The notes below the pieces were generated by a model, which saw only the letters and a program-made list of their open reading frames with translations, made no database searches and was not told the DNA's origin. This document shows positions 1 through 8,789 of a DNA stretch of 64,000 bases, piece by piece. The DNA is from Pseudomonadota bacterium (GTDB lineage: Bacteria > Pseudomonadota > Gammaproteobacteria > Burkholderiales > Thiobacillaceae): positions 1 to 64,000 of the forward strand of contig JAKQCX010000034.1 in assembly GCA_029558905.1 (NCBI GenBank), in the 5' to 3' direction. How positions within the stretch are numbered: the stretch's first letter is position 1; each line of letters opens with the position of its first letter. A program made the translations under genes and the position numbers.

Positions 1-1
1 G

Positions 2-160
2 GCCCTCGAGCATCTGGACCACGGCCGCGAGTTCCTGACGCGCGGAGGGGTCTTCAGCAATGACTTCATCGATGCCTACATCGCCCTCAAAATGGAAGAG
101 GTCACGCGACATCGCATGACCACACATCCCATCGAGTTCGACATGTATTACAGCATCTAG
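2..160 (+). CDS. glnA: Glutamine synthetase type I, C-terminal end (5' truncated by window)
   Basis: The first 52 codons of the window read as the C-terminus of a bacterial type I glutamine synthetase, the ATP-dependent enzyme that makes glutamine from glutamate and ammonium in the cytoplasm. The tail [11 protein letters not shown] matches the family's conserved HPVEFxxYYS ending, preceded by a [18 protein letters not shown] stretch typical of the last helices. The active site and the adenylylated tyrosine loop lie upstream of the window and cannot be inspected. The stop codon is TAG at 158-160; the next gene, a chemoreceptor, has its own promoter 20 bases later, so the two are separate transcription units. 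Confidence 0.9.
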   Translation, partial: ALEHLDHGREFLTRGGVFSNDFIDAYIALKMEEVTRHRMTTHPIEFDMYYSI

Positions 161-181
161 GTGACCGCCGCATCCCGCCGA

Positions 182-208
182 TAAAGTTTTCGCCGTGGTA
201 TCCGATAT
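182..208 (+). promoter_or_regulatory. Sigma-28 (FliA) promoter of the chemoreceptor gene
   Basis: TAAAGTTT at 182-189 and TCCGATAT at 201-208 are separated by exactly 11 bases. The enterobacterial FliA consensus is TAAAGTTT-N11-GCCGATAA, so the -35 is perfect and the -10 differs at two positions. It lies 60 bases upstream of the chemoreceptor start, as expected for a late flagellar/chemotaxis class gene. Confidence 0.85.
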
Positions 209-268
209 GGGGACGGACATCGTTCCGTCCCCTTTCCATTGGCGTAAGCGACACCCACGGGAGGCAAC

Positions 269-1906
269 ATGGGTTTTCTGAACAACGTCAAGATCGGCAC
301 CCGGCTCATCGCCCTCACGGCCATTACGTCGATCCTCCTCCTGCTCGTGGGCCTGACGGGTATCTGGGGCATGCTGCAAAGCAGCCGGGCCCTGTCGCAG
401 GTCTACGACCGGCATCTGCTCTCCATCAACCAGCTGCAGCAGGTGCGTGTCACCCAGTTCCAGATACGTAATGACATCTACCAGGCGCGCCTGTCGGAGG
501 ACAGCTTCGCCGCGCAGGAGATCTTCGATACCGTCGACAAACGCATCCGCGGCATCAGCGAATCCCTGCAGGCCTATCAGAAGCAACCCCTCTCCGCGCA
601 GGAACAGGCCCTGTTGGACCGATATCTGCCTATCCGCATGCGTTTCGGCGTCGACGGCATCGACAAGATCCGTGATCTCCTGAATGCCGAGGACTTCGAA
701 GGTGCGGATGCGCATGCCAAGGATGTCCTGGACCCGCTGTTCATCCAGGTGCAGGCCGCCACCGACGCCCTCATCGACCATCTGACCCAGGAAGCCAGAG
801 CCTACCGCGAGAAGACCGAGCGCCTGGCCCACCTGCTCAACACCGCGGCCATCGCCATCGTCATCGTGGGACTGGTGCTGGCCATCGCCCTGGGACTGGT
901 GATCCGCCGATCCATCGTGCATGGCGCCACACAGCTGGAAAGGGCGGCCACCCGCCTGGCCCAGGGCGATCTCGGCGGCAACGTGCAACTGCCGGGCCGC
1001 GATGAGCTGGCCCAGGTGGCCACGGCCTTCAACAACATGTCCGGCGAATTCGCCCAGATCGTGGGCGACATCCGTGCCATGGCCGATGCGGTCAGCCATG
1101 CGGCGCAGCGTACCAGCGAGAACAACCGGCACGTGGCCTCCGCCTCCTCGCAACAGGAACAGAGTGCCCAGAATGCCAGCATCGCCACCGGCTCCCTGAA
1201 CGCCACCCTATCGGAGGTGGGCAGCAGCATCGCCGAGATGGTGAACCTGGCGGATCAGGCCAGCGAGCTGGCGCGTACCGGCCAGAAGGTGATCGGGGAA
1301 GCAGCCGGCGACATCGAGGCCATCTCCCAATCGGTGAACCAGACCACCAGCGTCATCACCTCCTTGGGCAGCCACTCCGACGTGATCGGCAACATCGTCG
1401 GGGTGATCAAGGACATTGCCGACCAGACCAACCTGCTGGCCCTGAATGCCGCCATCGAGGCCGCCCGGGCAGGCGAGCAGGGACGTGGTTTCGCGGTAGT
1501 GGCCGACGAGGTGCGCAAGCTGGCCGAGCGTACCGCCCGGGCCACGGACGAGATTTCCTCCACCATCCGCACCATTCAGGGAGAAACCGCCCAGGCGGTG
1601 CAAACCATGGAAACCGCCCAGCGAGAAGTGGCCCAGGGCGTGCACAAGGCTCGCCAGGGTGATCAGGCCATTGACCGCATCACGGGTGCCGTTGCCAATC
1701 TCACCCAGCGCATCCACGCCATCGACCAGATACGTGCCCGTCAGGATGAAGCCAGCCACGAGATCTCCAGCAAGGTGCGGGAAATCCTGGCCATGGCGGA
1801 AGACAACCGAGCCGCGGCACAGAACTCCGCCGCTGCCGCCACGGCCCTCACCGATCTGTCCGCACGCCTCAGCGCCGCCGTCAGCCGTTTCCGTCTGGGA
1901 ACCTGA
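269..1906 (+). CDS. Methyl-accepting chemotaxis protein (4-helix-bundle sensor, HAMP, signalling domain)
   Basis: Transmembrane chemoreceptor of 545 residues that would signal to CheA/CheW. A first membrane helix lies near residues 12-34, a predicted four-helix periplasmic sensor (4HB_MCP type) fills about 35-187, a second membrane helix about 188-211, and a HAMP linker follows. The signalling hairpin tip is seen near residues 383-415 ([19 protein letters not shown] and [16 protein letters not shown]), the nearly invariant CheA/CheW contact. The ligand cannot be told from sequence. The ATG follows a GGGAGG Shine-Dalgarno, and a sigma-28 promoter lies just upstream, so it is probably co-regulated with the flagellum. 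Confidence 0.93.
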   Translation: MGFLNNVKIGTRLIALTAITSILLLLVGLTGIWGMLQSSRALSQVYDRHLLSINQLQQVRVTQFQIRNDIYQARLSEDSFAAQEIFDTVDKRIRGISESLQAYQKQPLSAQEQALLDRYLPIRMRFGVDGIDKIRDLLNAEDFEGADAHAKDVLDPLFIQVQAATDALIDHLTQEARAYREKTERLAHLLNTAAIAIVIVGLVLAIALGLVIRRSIVHGATQLERAATRLAQGDLGGNVQLPGRDELAQVATAFNNMSGEFAQIVGDIRAMADAVSHAAQRTSENNRHVASASSQQEQSAQNASIATGSLNATLSEVGSSIAEMVNLADQASELARTGQKVIGEAAGDIEAISQSVNQTTSVITSLGSHSDVIGNIVGVIKDIADQTNLLALNAAIEAARAGEQGRGFAVVADEVRKLAERTARATDEISSTIRTIQGETAQAVQTMETAQREVAQGVHKARQGDQAIDRITGAVANLTQRIHAIDQIRARQDEASHEISSKVREILAMAEDNRAAAQNSAAAATALTDLSARLSAAVSRFRLGT

Positions 1907-1998
1907 GGCTGGATCCGGGACCCGACCGGGGCCTGCCGAGCCAGCCCCTCTATAATCCGGCCATGGTCTTTCGCACCGTCTCCACCCAGGCTTGCGCC

Positions 1999-2481
1999 AT
2001 GCTCCAGCACACATGGCGGCAAGCGGGTACCTCCCTGGCCTGCGGCATCCTGCTGTGCCTGTCTTGGAGCAGCACCAGCCAGGCCGAGATCTACAAGTTC
2101 GTGGACGACAACGGCATGGTGACCTACACCAATATGCCCCGTCCCGGGGTCAAACCCCAGGCCGTCATTCCCGATGTGCCCACCACCGGAGGCCCCCGGG
2201 CGCGCACGGCCACCACCGGACCACGCAAACCCGTGGTCCGTGGCAGCCCCGCCTATTTTCCCCGGGTGGACATGGGCACCCAGCGCAAGCGGGACGACAT
2301 GCGCCGCCAGCTGCTGGAAGAGGAACGTGGCAGCGAGGAGCGCAATCTGAGCGCGGCCCGGGCCGCCCTGGCGCAGGGCAGCCGCCAACCCGGAGCCGAT
2401 CTGAGAAGGCTGCGGGACGCCGTGCGCATGCATGAGAAAAACATCGAGATGCTGAACAAGGAGCTCTCCCACATCCGCTGA
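1999..2481 (+). CDS. DUF4124 domain-containing exported protein
   Basis: Small protein with an N-terminal signal sequence (hydrophobic ACGILLCLSW core, cleavage expected after SQA) followed directly by a DUF4124 motif (EIYKFVDDNGMVTYTNMP). DUF4124 proteins are common in beta- and gammaproteobacteria and have no settled function; some sit near cell-wall enzymes. The C-terminal half is charged and probably helical (RRQLLEEERGSEERN onward). A TATAAT box at 1951-1956 would start transcription close to 1963, which is itself an in-frame ATG; I therefore chose the second ATG at 1999 (160 residues). The longer form would begin at 1963. It is followed by proS after 69 bases. Confidence 0.75.
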   Translation: MLQHTWRQAGTSLACGILLCLSWSSTSQAEIYKFVDDNGMVTYTNMPRPGVKPQAVIPDVPTTGGPRARTATTGPRKPVVRGSPAYFPRVDMGTQRKRDDMRRQLLEEERGSEERNLSAARAALAQGSRQPGADLRRLRDAVRMHEKNIEMLNKELSHIR

Positions 2482-2550
2482 GGCCGCGCGCGCTGCCCCG
2501 TCGCGGCCGCCTGCTAAAATCCGCGTCCCTTTCCCATCCCCGTCCAGATC

Positions 2551-4281
2551 ATGCGGATCTCCCAATTCTTTCTCTCCACCAGCAAGGAGGCCCCGGCCGA
2601 GGCGGAGCTGACCAGCCACAAGCTGATGCTGCGCGCCGGCCTCATCAAGCGCCTGGGCTCCGGCCTGTATACCTGGATGCCCCTCGGGTTGCGGGTTCTG
2701 CGCAAGGTGGAGGCCATCGTGCGGGAAGAAATGAACCGGGCCGGGGCAGTGGAACTGCTCATGCCAGCGGTGATTCCCGCAGAGCTGTGGCAGGAATCCG
2801 GCCGCTGGGACGTGTTCGGCCCGCAGTTGCTGAAGATCCAGGACCGCCACGCGCGGGATTTCCTGTTCGGTCCCACCCACGAGGAGGTCATTACCGACAT
2901 CGCCCGCAGGGAGATCCGTTCCTACCGCCAGATGCCGGTGAACTTCTACCAGATCCAGACCAAGTTCCGCGATGAGATCCGGCCCCGTTTCGGGGTCATG
3001 CGGGCACGCGAGTTCCTCATGAAGGATGCCTACTCCTTCCATGCCTCGGCAGCCAGCCTGGACAGCACCTATCAGGGCATGTATGCCTGCTACAGCCGCA
3101 TCTTCACCCGCCTGGGCCTGAAGTTCCGCGCCGTGGCGGCGGATACCGGCGCCATCGGCGGCTCCGGCTCGCACGAGTTCCATGTGCTGGCCGATTCCGG
3201 CGAGGATGCCATCGCCTACTGCCCCGACTCGGACTACGCCGCCAACGTGGAGATGGCCGAGGCCCTGGCCCCTGCCACGCCCCGCGCAGCCGCCACACAG
3301 GACATGCGCGATGTGGCCACGCCCGGGCAGACCACCTGCCAGGAGGTGGCCGGATTGCTGGACATTCCCCTGCAGCATACCGTCAAGCTCATCGCCCTCA
3401 TGGCGGGGGGACGCATGCATGCCGTGCTGCTGCGTGGCGACCACAACCTGAACGCGGTGAAGACCGGCAAGGTGGCGGGTCTGGTGGATTACCGCTTTGC
3501 CAGCGAGGAGGAAATCCGCGCCGCCTTCAGCTGTCCGCCGGGGTTTCTCGGACCAGTGGGCCTGGATCGCAGCCGCATCCGTGTCGTCGCCGACCGCACG
3601 GCAGCCCGCATGTCGGATTTCGTGTGCGGCGCCAACAGGCCCGGATTCCACATCGCCGGCGTCAACTGGGGGCGGGACCTGCCGGAGCCGGACCTAGTGG
3701 CGGACATCCGCGACGTGCTGGCCGGCGACCCCAGCCCAGACGGTCAGGGCAGCCTGGAACTGTGCCGGGGCATCGAAGTCGGCCATATCTTCAAGCTGGG
3801 CGACAAGTATTCCCAGGCCCTCGACGCCACCTTTCTGGATGAGGACGGCCAGGTCCGCGCCATGATCATGGGCTGCTACGGCATCGGTGTATCCCGCATC
3901 GTGGCCGCCGCCATCGAGCAGGGCTTCGATGCCCGCGGCATCCTCTTCCCCCAGGCCATCGCCCCCTTCGAGCTGGCGGTGGTTCCCTTGGGATCGAGGC
4001 GCAGCGTGACCGTACGGGAGACCGCGGAGACTTTCTATAATGCATTGCGCGCCGCCGGTGTGGATGTGGTGCTGGACGACCGGGACGAACGCCCCGGGGT
4101 GATGTTCGCCGACATGGAGCTCATTGGCGTGCCGCACCGGCTGGTCGTCAGCGAACGCGGCCTGAAGGCGGGCCAGGTCGAGTATCAGGGGAGAGCGGAC
4201 ACAACTGGCACGCAAATCGCTGTGTCTGACGCAGTCCATGTGATTCTGGAGAAGATCGAGGCATGTCGAAACACAGGGTAA
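2551..4281 (+). CDS. proS: Prolyl-tRNA synthetase, bacterial type with editing domain
   Basis: Class II aminoacyl-tRNA synthetase charging tRNA-Pro with proline in the cytoplasm. The 576-residue length and N-terminus [19 protein letters not shown] are typical of the bacterial long form. Class II motif 1 and 2 regions are readable ([32 protein letters not shown]), a YbaK-like trans-editing insertion that removes mis-charged alanine lies at about residues 230-400, motif 3 ([10 protein letters not shown]) near 435-445, and the anticodon-binding domain fills the last 100 residues. A TAAAAT -10-like box lies at 2515-2520. The 3' end overlaps the following transglycosylase gene by 19 bases, suggesting translational coupling. 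A tRNA-Pro gene lies 1.5 kb downstream. Confidence 0.97.
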   Translation: MRISQFFLSTSKEAPAEAELTSHKLMLRAGLIKRLGSGLYTWMPLGLRVLRKVEAIVREEMNRAGAVELLMPAVIPAELWQESGRWDVFGPQLLKIQDRHARDFLFGPTHEEVITDIARREIRSYRQMPVNFYQIQTKFRDEIRPRFGVMRAREFLMKDAYSFHASAASLDSTYQGMYACYSRIFTRLGLKFRAVAADTGAIGGSGSHEFHVLADSGEDAIAYCPDSDYAANVEMAEALAPATPRAAATQDMRDVATPGQTTCQEVAGLLDIPLQHTVKLIALMAGGRMHAVLLRGDHNLNAVKTGKVAGLVDYRFASEEEIRAAFSCPPGFLGPVGLDRSRIRVVADRTAARMSDFVCGANRPGFHIAGVNWGRDLPEPDLVADIRDVLAGDPSPDGQGSLELCRGIEVGHIFKLGDKYSQALDATFLDEDGQVRAMIMGCYGIGVSRIVAAAIEQGFDARGILFPQAIAPFELAVVPLGSRRSVTVRETAETFYNALRAAGVDVVLDDRDERPGVMFADMELIGVPHRLVVSERGLKAGQVEYQGRADTTGTQIAVSDAVHVILEKIEACRNTG

Positions 4282-4916
4282 CGCTGATCTCCGCCGTGCT
4301 GGCCATGCTCTGTCTGCAGAGCGGTGGCGCCTGGGCCGGCAAGCAGCAATACGAGCCCCTGGCCGCCAGCGTCAAGGCCCGCCTGTCCAAGGCCGTGGCG
4401 GACACGGCTGTCGAACGCGCGGCATTTGCCGATTTTTCGACGGTACAGCTTTGGCTGCGCGAGATGTCGAGCCGGCTGACCCGCTACATTCCGGATGCAG
4501 AATTTCGTGAGGACTTCCTCAACACCCTGCACTATGAAGCCGTGCGTGCCGGCCTGGATCCGGAACTCATGCTGGGTCTCATCGAAGTGGAAAGCGGTTT
4601 CAAGAAATACGCCGTCTCCAGCGCCGGTGCCCGCGGCTTCACCCAGGTCATGCCCTTCTGGCTGGACGTCATTGGCGCCCCGGAGCAGAACCTGTTCCAC
4701 CTGCGTACCAACCTGCGCTATGGCGCCACCATCCTGCGTCACTACATCGATATCGAAAACGGCAACCTGTTCCGCGCCCTGGGGCGCTACAACGGCAGCC
4801 TGGGCAAAGCGGAATACCCCGAGATGGTCTACGCCGCCTGGCGCAACCACTGGACCTATGGCCTACCACCCAAGGGCCGTGCCGCGCCGCGAAAAGTCGG
4901 CAGCATGACCTACTGA
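4263..4916 (+). CDS. Lytic transglycosylase, SLT domain (exported)
   Basis: Periplasmic muramidase-like enzyme of 217 residues that would cleave peptidoglycan glycan strands non-hydrolytically. An N-terminal signal peptide ([12 protein letters not shown] core, cleavage near AWA) is followed by a single SLT domain. The catalytic glutamate is in VESGF (about E110), and the [12 protein letters not shown] and RYNGS segments match the SLT family's second and third motifs. It overlaps proS by 19 bases and has a GAGG-containing Shine-Dalgarno inside the proS end. The proS/SLT adjacency is frequent in beta- and gammaproteobacteria. No lipobox is present, so it is probably soluble or membrane-associated in another way. 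Confidence 0.88.
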   Translation: MSKHRVTLISAVLAMLCLQSGGAWAGKQQYEPLAASVKARLSKAVADTAVERAAFADFSTVQLWLREMSSRLTRYIPDAEFREDFLNTLHYEAVRAGLDPELMLGLIEVESGFKKYAVSSAGARGFTQVMPFWLDVIGAPEQNLFHLRTNLRYGATILRHYIDIENGNLFRALGRYNGSLGKAEYPEMVYAAWRNHWTYGLPPKGRAAPRKVGSMTY

Positions 4917-5560
4917 CAGCGCATAGTCCGGCCGATCCGCAGCAGGACCTCGGATATGCCCATGGCGTGATACCCGGGCAAACCACGATGTCCGACAAAA
5001 TCCAACTGCCATGCGGGCATTGGCATGATCCCTCAGTAGTCGAGCCACGCCGGCGTAGGTGGAGGCACAGAAGGTATATCCAGCGGATGAAGGCCAAACA
5101 CTAGCCCAGTCGGTCATCTCCGGTCTGACGAGAGCTGGATTTGCCGGACACCGATCTGGCCCGGGCAAGTGTAGCAACCATCCGGGTAAAACTGCTGAAG
5201 GTCGGCGCGGCGGTGATCCGCAATGCCCGACGCATCCGCATCCTGCTCGCTTCGCATCACCCCTTGCGCGACTTCTTCCTCATCGCCGTCCACGCGCGCG
5301 CTTCTCCATGAACTATCCCGAGTGCGGCCCCGGCATGTCGATGCTTCAGGGGCAGGAGTGTTTGTCCTCGTCACGGGAAACTGCGCAATCATTGAGCAAT
5401 CCACCAGCCTGTGCTTCCTCTCCGACAACAAACCACCCACCACTTACAGGATCAGAGGGGCGGTGAAATAGCCGGGCTAGGCCTTTCCCATGGGCGCATT
5501 TCCTGGCGGAAGCCCACACCGCTTGCCGAGAGCCGTATGGTGGCCCGATGAAATGAGAGG
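4917..5560 (+). other. Non-coding stretch with insertion-sequence debris
   Basis: Between the transglycosylase stop and the tRNA cluster no intact gene can be supported. The only recognisable content is a transposase C-terminal remnant (5129-5311) and the sequence after it, whose last part (GGGGCGGTGAAATAGCCGGG, 5456-5475) resembles the terminal non-coding segment that follows the transposase in IS1380-like elements. No target-site duplication or matching left end was found by eye in 4917-5128. Confidence 0.5.
5129..5311 (+). pseudogene. Remnant of an IS1380-like transposase (C-terminus only)
   Basis: The frame from 5129 to the TGA at 5309-5311 encodes about 60 residues with VKLLKVGAAVIRNARRIRI, then LLASHHPLRDFFL. 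This resembles the conserved C-terminal end of DDE transposases of the IS1380 group, in which a KLLKIGA..RN.RR segment is followed by LASxxPxxxLF. The frame is blocked by a TGA at 5126-5128, and nothing upstream continues the transposase in any frame, so the catalytic part is gone. It is therefore a decayed element. Family assignment rests on memory of the motif and needs a database search; a tRNA-flanking position is typical of insertion hot spots. Confidence 0.6.
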
Positions 5561-5637
5561 TGGGGCGACGGATGGGAATCGAACCCACGACCACTGGAGC
5601 CACAATCCAGTGCTCTACCAACTGAGCTACCGCCGCC
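5561..5637 (-). tRNA. tRNA-His (anticodon GTG)
   Basis: Cloverleaf read on the minus strand: acceptor GCGGCGG pairs with CCGTCGC, D-loop TAGCTCAGTTGGTAGAGC, anticodon stem CTGGA/TCCAG around loop TTGTGGC, T-arm GTGGGTTCGATTCCCAT. The anticodon GTG decodes CAC/CAU. The extra G-1 characteristic of tRNA-His is encoded at 5637 opposite discriminator C73 (5564), and the 3' CCA is encoded (5561-5563). It is the last gene of a three-tRNA operon. Confidence 0.96.
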
Positions 5638-5648
5638 ACCGGAAAAAC

Positions 5649-5725
5649 TGGCCTGCCCGACAGGGATCGAACCTGTAACCCCCAGCTTAGAAGGCTGGTG
5701 CTCTATCCAGTTGAGCTACGGGCAG
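5649..5725 (-). tRNA. tRNA-Arg (anticodon TCT)
   Basis: Minus-strand cloverleaf with acceptor CTGCCCG/CGGGCAG, D-arm TAGCTCAACTGGATAGAGC, anticodon stem CCAGC/GCTGG around loop CTTCTAA, and T-arm ACAGGTTCGATCCCTGT. The anticodon TCT reads AGA/AGG, rare codons in such a GC-rich genome. The 3' CCA is encoded. Eleven bases separate it from tRNA-His and 43 from tRNA-Pro. Confidence 0.95.
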
Positions 5726-5768
5726 AGTTCCTGCGGGCCGTCGAGGCGCCATTGCAGCCGGTAACGAT

Positions 5769-5845
<77 letters not shown>

Positions 5846-5855
5846 AAGGGGCGAA

Positions 5856-5884
5856 AATATACCCACACAGCGCGGGAAAGGCAA
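5856..5884 (-). promoter_or_regulatory. Sigma-70 promoter of the tRNA Pro-Arg-His operon
   Basis: On the minus strand, TTGCCT (5879-5884) and TATATT (5856-5861) are separated by 17 bases. The following CGCCCC is a GC-rich discriminator, the kind associated with stringent (ppGpp) control of stable RNA genes. The predicted start, about 5849, is just upstream of tRNA-Pro. Confidence 0.75.
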
Positions 5885-5950
5885 CGTCGGTGCCATACCG
5901 ACGGTCGGGCCGATCCGCTAGAATCCCGCCTTTCAGCTGATCCTCTCCCC

Positions 5951-6799
5951 ATGTCTGCCCGCATCCTCGATGGCAAAGCCATTGCCGACGCCCTGATCCA
6001 GGACATCAAGCAACAGGTGGAGGAGCAGCGCTCGGCGGGCCAGCGGGCACCTGGGCTGGCGGTGATCCTGCTGGGCGCGGACCCGGCTTCGGCGATCTAT
6101 GTGCGCAACAAGCGCCGCGCCTGCGAGACCGCCGGCGTGCTGTCCCTCTCGCATGACCTGCCGGCCGAAACCTCCCAGGCCGAGCTGCTGGGGCTCATCG
6201 CACGCCTCAACGACGATCCGCAGGTGGATGGCATCCTCGTGCAGGCCCCCCTGCCGGGCCACATCGACGCGGCCACCATCATCGAGGCCATCCGCCCAGA
6301 CAAGGACGTGGACGGCTTTCATCCCTACAACATCGGCCGTCTGGCGGTGCGCCAGCCCCTCCTGCGCTCCTGTACCCCCTATGGCGTGATGCGCCTGCTG
6401 CACACCACCGGCGTGGCCCTGCGCGGCCTGCATGCCGTGGTGGTGGGGGCCTCCAATCATGTGGGCCGCCCCATGGCCCTGGAACTGCTGCTGGCGGGCT
6501 GCACCGTCACCGTATGCCACTCCGCCACACGGGACCTGGCCGGACACGTGGCTCGGGCCGATATCGTCGTGGCTGCCGTGGGCAGGCCGGAGATGGTCCA
6601 GGGCGCCTGGATTCGGGAAGGAAGCCTGGTGGTGGACGTCGGCATCAACCGGCGGCCGGATGGCAGCCTGGTGGGCGATGTGGAATTCGCCGTGGCACGC
6701 GAACGGGCCGCCTGGATCACCCCCGTACCCGGGGGCGTGGGTCCCATGACCGTGGCCTCCCTGTTGCAGAACACCCTGGAGGCCGCCAAGCGGCACTGA
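5951..6799 (+). CDS. folD: Bifunctional methylenetetrahydrofolate dehydrogenase / cyclohydrolase
   Basis: Cytoplasmic enzyme of 282 residues that interconverts 5,10-methylene-, methenyl- and 10-formyl-tetrahydrofolate with NADP. The catalytic lysine segment YVRNKRRAC, the substrate loop [10 protein letters not shown], the cofactor motif [18 protein letters not shown] and the closing [10 protein letters not shown] signature are all present. In the cofactor motif the usual GRSxIVG is changed to GASNHVG, a modest deviation. I start at the ATG at 5951 ([12 protein letters not shown]); an upstream in-frame extension runs through the tRNA genes and is not coding. A TAGAAT -10-like box lies at 5919-5924. 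It converges with ispH. Confidence 0.96.
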   Translation: MSARILDGKAIADALIQDIKQQVEEQRSAGQRAPGLAVILLGADPASAIYVRNKRRACETAGVLSLSHDLPAETSQAELLGLIARLNDDPQVDGILVQAPLPGHIDAATIIEAIRPDKDVDGFHPYNIGRLAVRQPLLRSCTPYGVMRLLHTTGVALRGLHAVVVGASNHVGRPMALELLLAGCTVTVCHSATRDLAGHVARADIVVAAVGRPEMVQGAWIREGSLVVDVGINRRPDGSLVGDVEFAVARERAAWITPVPGGVGPMTVASLLQNTLEAAKRH

Positions 6800-6897
6800 G
6801 CACGCATGGGCCATGCCACGGCCTTGGCATACCAGGCAGCCAGCCGGGACAAGCCACGCCGGTCACCGTGCCCGACACGGGGCGGACCGGAAGCCGT

Positions 6898-7863
6898 TCA
6901 ATCCTGCAGGGCGCGCGGCAGGGGAAAACTCACCTTTTCCTCGATGCCCGCCAGCGGCGTGACGGTACCGGCACCCAGTGCCTCCAGGCGCGCGACCACC
7001 GCCTGCACCAGGACCTCCGGCGCGGAAGCCCCTGCGGTGATGCCCACCCTCGTCTTGCCGGCCAGCCAGCCCGGGTCGATCTGTTCCGCGTTGTCCACCA
7101 TGTAGGCCTCCAGTCCCATGTTGCGGGCCACTTCGCACAGGCGGTTGGAGTTCGAGGAGTTGGGCGAACCCACCACCAGAACCAGATCGCATTCGGCGGA
7201 GAGCCGCTTCACGGCGTCCTGGCGGTTCTGGGTGGCATAGCAGATGTCGTCCCTCTTGGGGCCACGGATGGCGGGAAAGCGTGCCCTAAGGGCCTGCACC
7301 ACCCGCGCAGCGTCGTCCACGGACAGGGTGGTCTGGGTGACATAGGCCAGCCTTTCGGGACTGCGCACCTGGAGAAGGGCCACATCGGCCTCGGTCTCCA
7401 CCAGATACATGCCCTCCTCGGACTGGCCCATGGTGCCTTCCACCTCCGGATGGCCCCTGTGGCCGATCATGATGATTTCCTCGCCGGCCTCGCGCATCTT
7501 CTTGACTTCCACGTGCACCTTGGTGACCAGGGGGCAGGTGGCATCGAAGACGGTGAGTCCGCGCGCCTCGGCCTCCCTCCGTACCGCCAGGGAGACCCCA
7601 TGGGCACTGTAGATGAGCGTGGCGCCAGGCGGCACGTCAGCCAGGTCCTCGATGAAAATGGCGCCCTTGGCCTTCAGGTCGTCCACCACGAACTTGTTGT
7701 GTACCACCTCGTGGCGCACATAGATGGGGGAACCGTGGCGCTTCAGGGCCTGCTCCACGATGGCGATGGCTCGATCCACGCCGGCGCAGAAACCCCGTGG
7801 AGTGGCCAGGAGGATGGTCTTCTGCCCCATGGGGGCGGGCTTCGGGGCAGCGGTATCGTTCAT
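6898..7863 (-). CDS. ispH: 4-hydroxy-3-methylbut-2-enyl diphosphate reductase
   Basis: Last enzyme of the MEP isoprenoid pathway, an iron-sulfur reductase giving IPP and DMAPP. At 321 residues it has the expected length. Cluster and active-site segments are seen: [11 protein letters not shown] near the N-terminus, the substrate histidines in RHEVVHN and [17 protein letters not shown], and the [13 protein letters not shown] motif. The start ATG overlaps the fkpB stop as ATGA (7860-7863). It is the last gene of the ribF/ileS/lspA/fkpB/ispH run, where fkpB-ispH adjacency is widely conserved. Confidence 0.97.
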   Translation of the reverse strand: MNDTAAPKPAPMGQKTILLATPRGFCAGVDRAIAIVEQALKRHGSPIYVRHEVVHNKFVVDDLKAKGAIFIEDLADVPPGATLIYSAHGVSLAVRREAEARGLTVFDATCPLVTKVHVEVKKMREAGEEIIMIGHRGHPEVEGTMGQSEEGMYLVETEADVALLQVRSPERLAYVTQTTLSVDDAARVVQALRARFPAIRGPKRDDICYATQNRQDAVKRLSAECDLVLVVGSPNSSNSNRLCEVARNMGLEAYMVDNAEQIDPGWLAGKTRVGITAGASAPEVLVQAVVARLEALGAGTVTPLAGIEEKVSFPLPRALQD

Positions 7864-8291
7864 GGCATGTCGATGGCAAGAATCCGGACTTCCAGGGTCA
7901 CGGGCAGACCGGCCAGGAAATGGTTGAAGTCCATGGTCACATCCGTGTCCGTCAGCGCCCGCACCGTGCCCATCATGCTCTGTCCGTTGGGCAGATCGAA
8001 GCGAACGCCATACCCCGGGGCCAATTCCATGTCGGCCGGAAAGTCGCCGCGCGGCAGGGTATGGACGAGTTGCTCGTCCCGATGGCCGAAGGCCTCACCG
8101 GGCGCCAGTTCAAAGACGCGGTGCTGGCCTGCTTCCAGGCCCAGCAGCAGGAGCTCCAGGCGGGCCTCCAGCTCGCCCGTGCCGAGGGTGAAGGTCTCGG
8201 GCGCATGCGGGAAGGTATTCACCACCTCCGTATCCGCGCACGTCAGACGGTAATGCAGGGTGACCCGGTCGCCGGGACGCAGACCAGTCAT
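7860..8291 (-). CDS. fkpB: FKBP-type peptidyl-prolyl isomerase (SlpA/FkpB family)
   Basis: Cytoplasmic peptidyl-prolyl cis-trans isomerase/chaperone of 143 residues. It has the FKBP fold with an inserted IF (chaperone) flap: [16 protein letters not shown], then [20 protein letters not shown], then the [12 protein letters not shown] and [10 protein letters not shown] segments typical of SlyD/SlpA proteins. The metal-binding histidine tail of SlyD is absent, favouring SlpA. Both ends are coupled by ATGA overlaps: with lspA upstream (8288-8291) and ispH downstream (7860-7863). The order lspA-fkpB-ispH is standard in beta- and gammaproteobacteria. Confidence 0.92.
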   Translation of the reverse strand: MTGLRPGDRVTLHYRLTCADTEVVNTFPHAPETFTLGTGELEARLELLLLGLEAGQHRVFELAPGEAFGHRDEQLVHTLPRGDFPADMELAPGYGVRFDLPNGQSMMGTVRALTDTDVTMDFNHFLAGLPVTLEVRILAIDMP

Positions 8292-8785
8292 CTCCGGCCA
8301 CCCTTGCGCAGGCTGTCCCAGATGAGCAGTGCCGCCCCCACGGAAATGGCGGCATCCGCCACATTGAAGGCGGGCCAGTGCCAGGCACCCAGGTGGAAAT
8401 CCAGGAAATCGATGACGTGGCCGTACATCACGCGGTCGACCAGGTTGCCCACGGCACCGCCCAGGATCAGGGCCAGAGCGGCGCAATACCGGGACTGTCC
8501 GCGCGCACCCCGCAGCAGGGCGAGGATGACGACGCTGGCCACCAGGGCCAGCCCCACGAAGAGCACGCGCTGCCAGCCCGACTGGTCGGCGAACAGCGAG
8601 AAGGCCGCGCCGGTGTTGTGCACATGCACCAGGTTGAAGAAGCCGGTCACCGGAACGACCTCGTGGTAGGCGGCCAGCCCGCGCAGCACGGCCAGCTTGC
8701 TGAGCTGATCCAGCACCAGCACCAGGCCGCTCAGCCACAGCCAGGACAGGCCCGAAGGCGTGCGGTCGACGAAGATTCTGCGCAT
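8288..8785 (-). CDS. lspA: Lipoprotein signal peptidase
   Basis: Inner-membrane aspartyl protease (signal peptidase II) that removes signal peptides from prolipoproteins. The 165-residue protein has four membrane helices (WLWLSGLVLVLDQLSK; VLFVGLALVASVVILALL; YCAALALILGGAVGNLVDR; AISVGAALLIW) and the two catalytic aspartates in GGAVGNLVDR and NVADAAIS. I chose the ATG at 8785, five bases beyond the ileS stop, which gives the usual family length; a longer form starting at 8818 would overlap ileS. Its stop overlaps the fkpB start as ATGA. Confidence 0.94.
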   Translation of the reverse strand: MRRIFVDRTPSGLSWLWLSGLVLVLDQLSKLAVLRGLAAYHEVVPVTGFFNLVHVHNTGAAFSLFADQSGWQRVLFVGLALVASVVILALLRGARGQSRYCAALALILGGAVGNLVDRVMYGHVIDFLDFHLGAWHWPAFNVADAAISVGAALLIWDSLRKGGRR

Positions 8786-8789
8786 GATT

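Noticed and set aside
5059-5466. Open frame on the plus strand in the transposase-remnant region
   Set aside because: It reads the remnant in the wrong frame; the transposase similarity is in the frame ending at 5311, and this one has no family resemblance.
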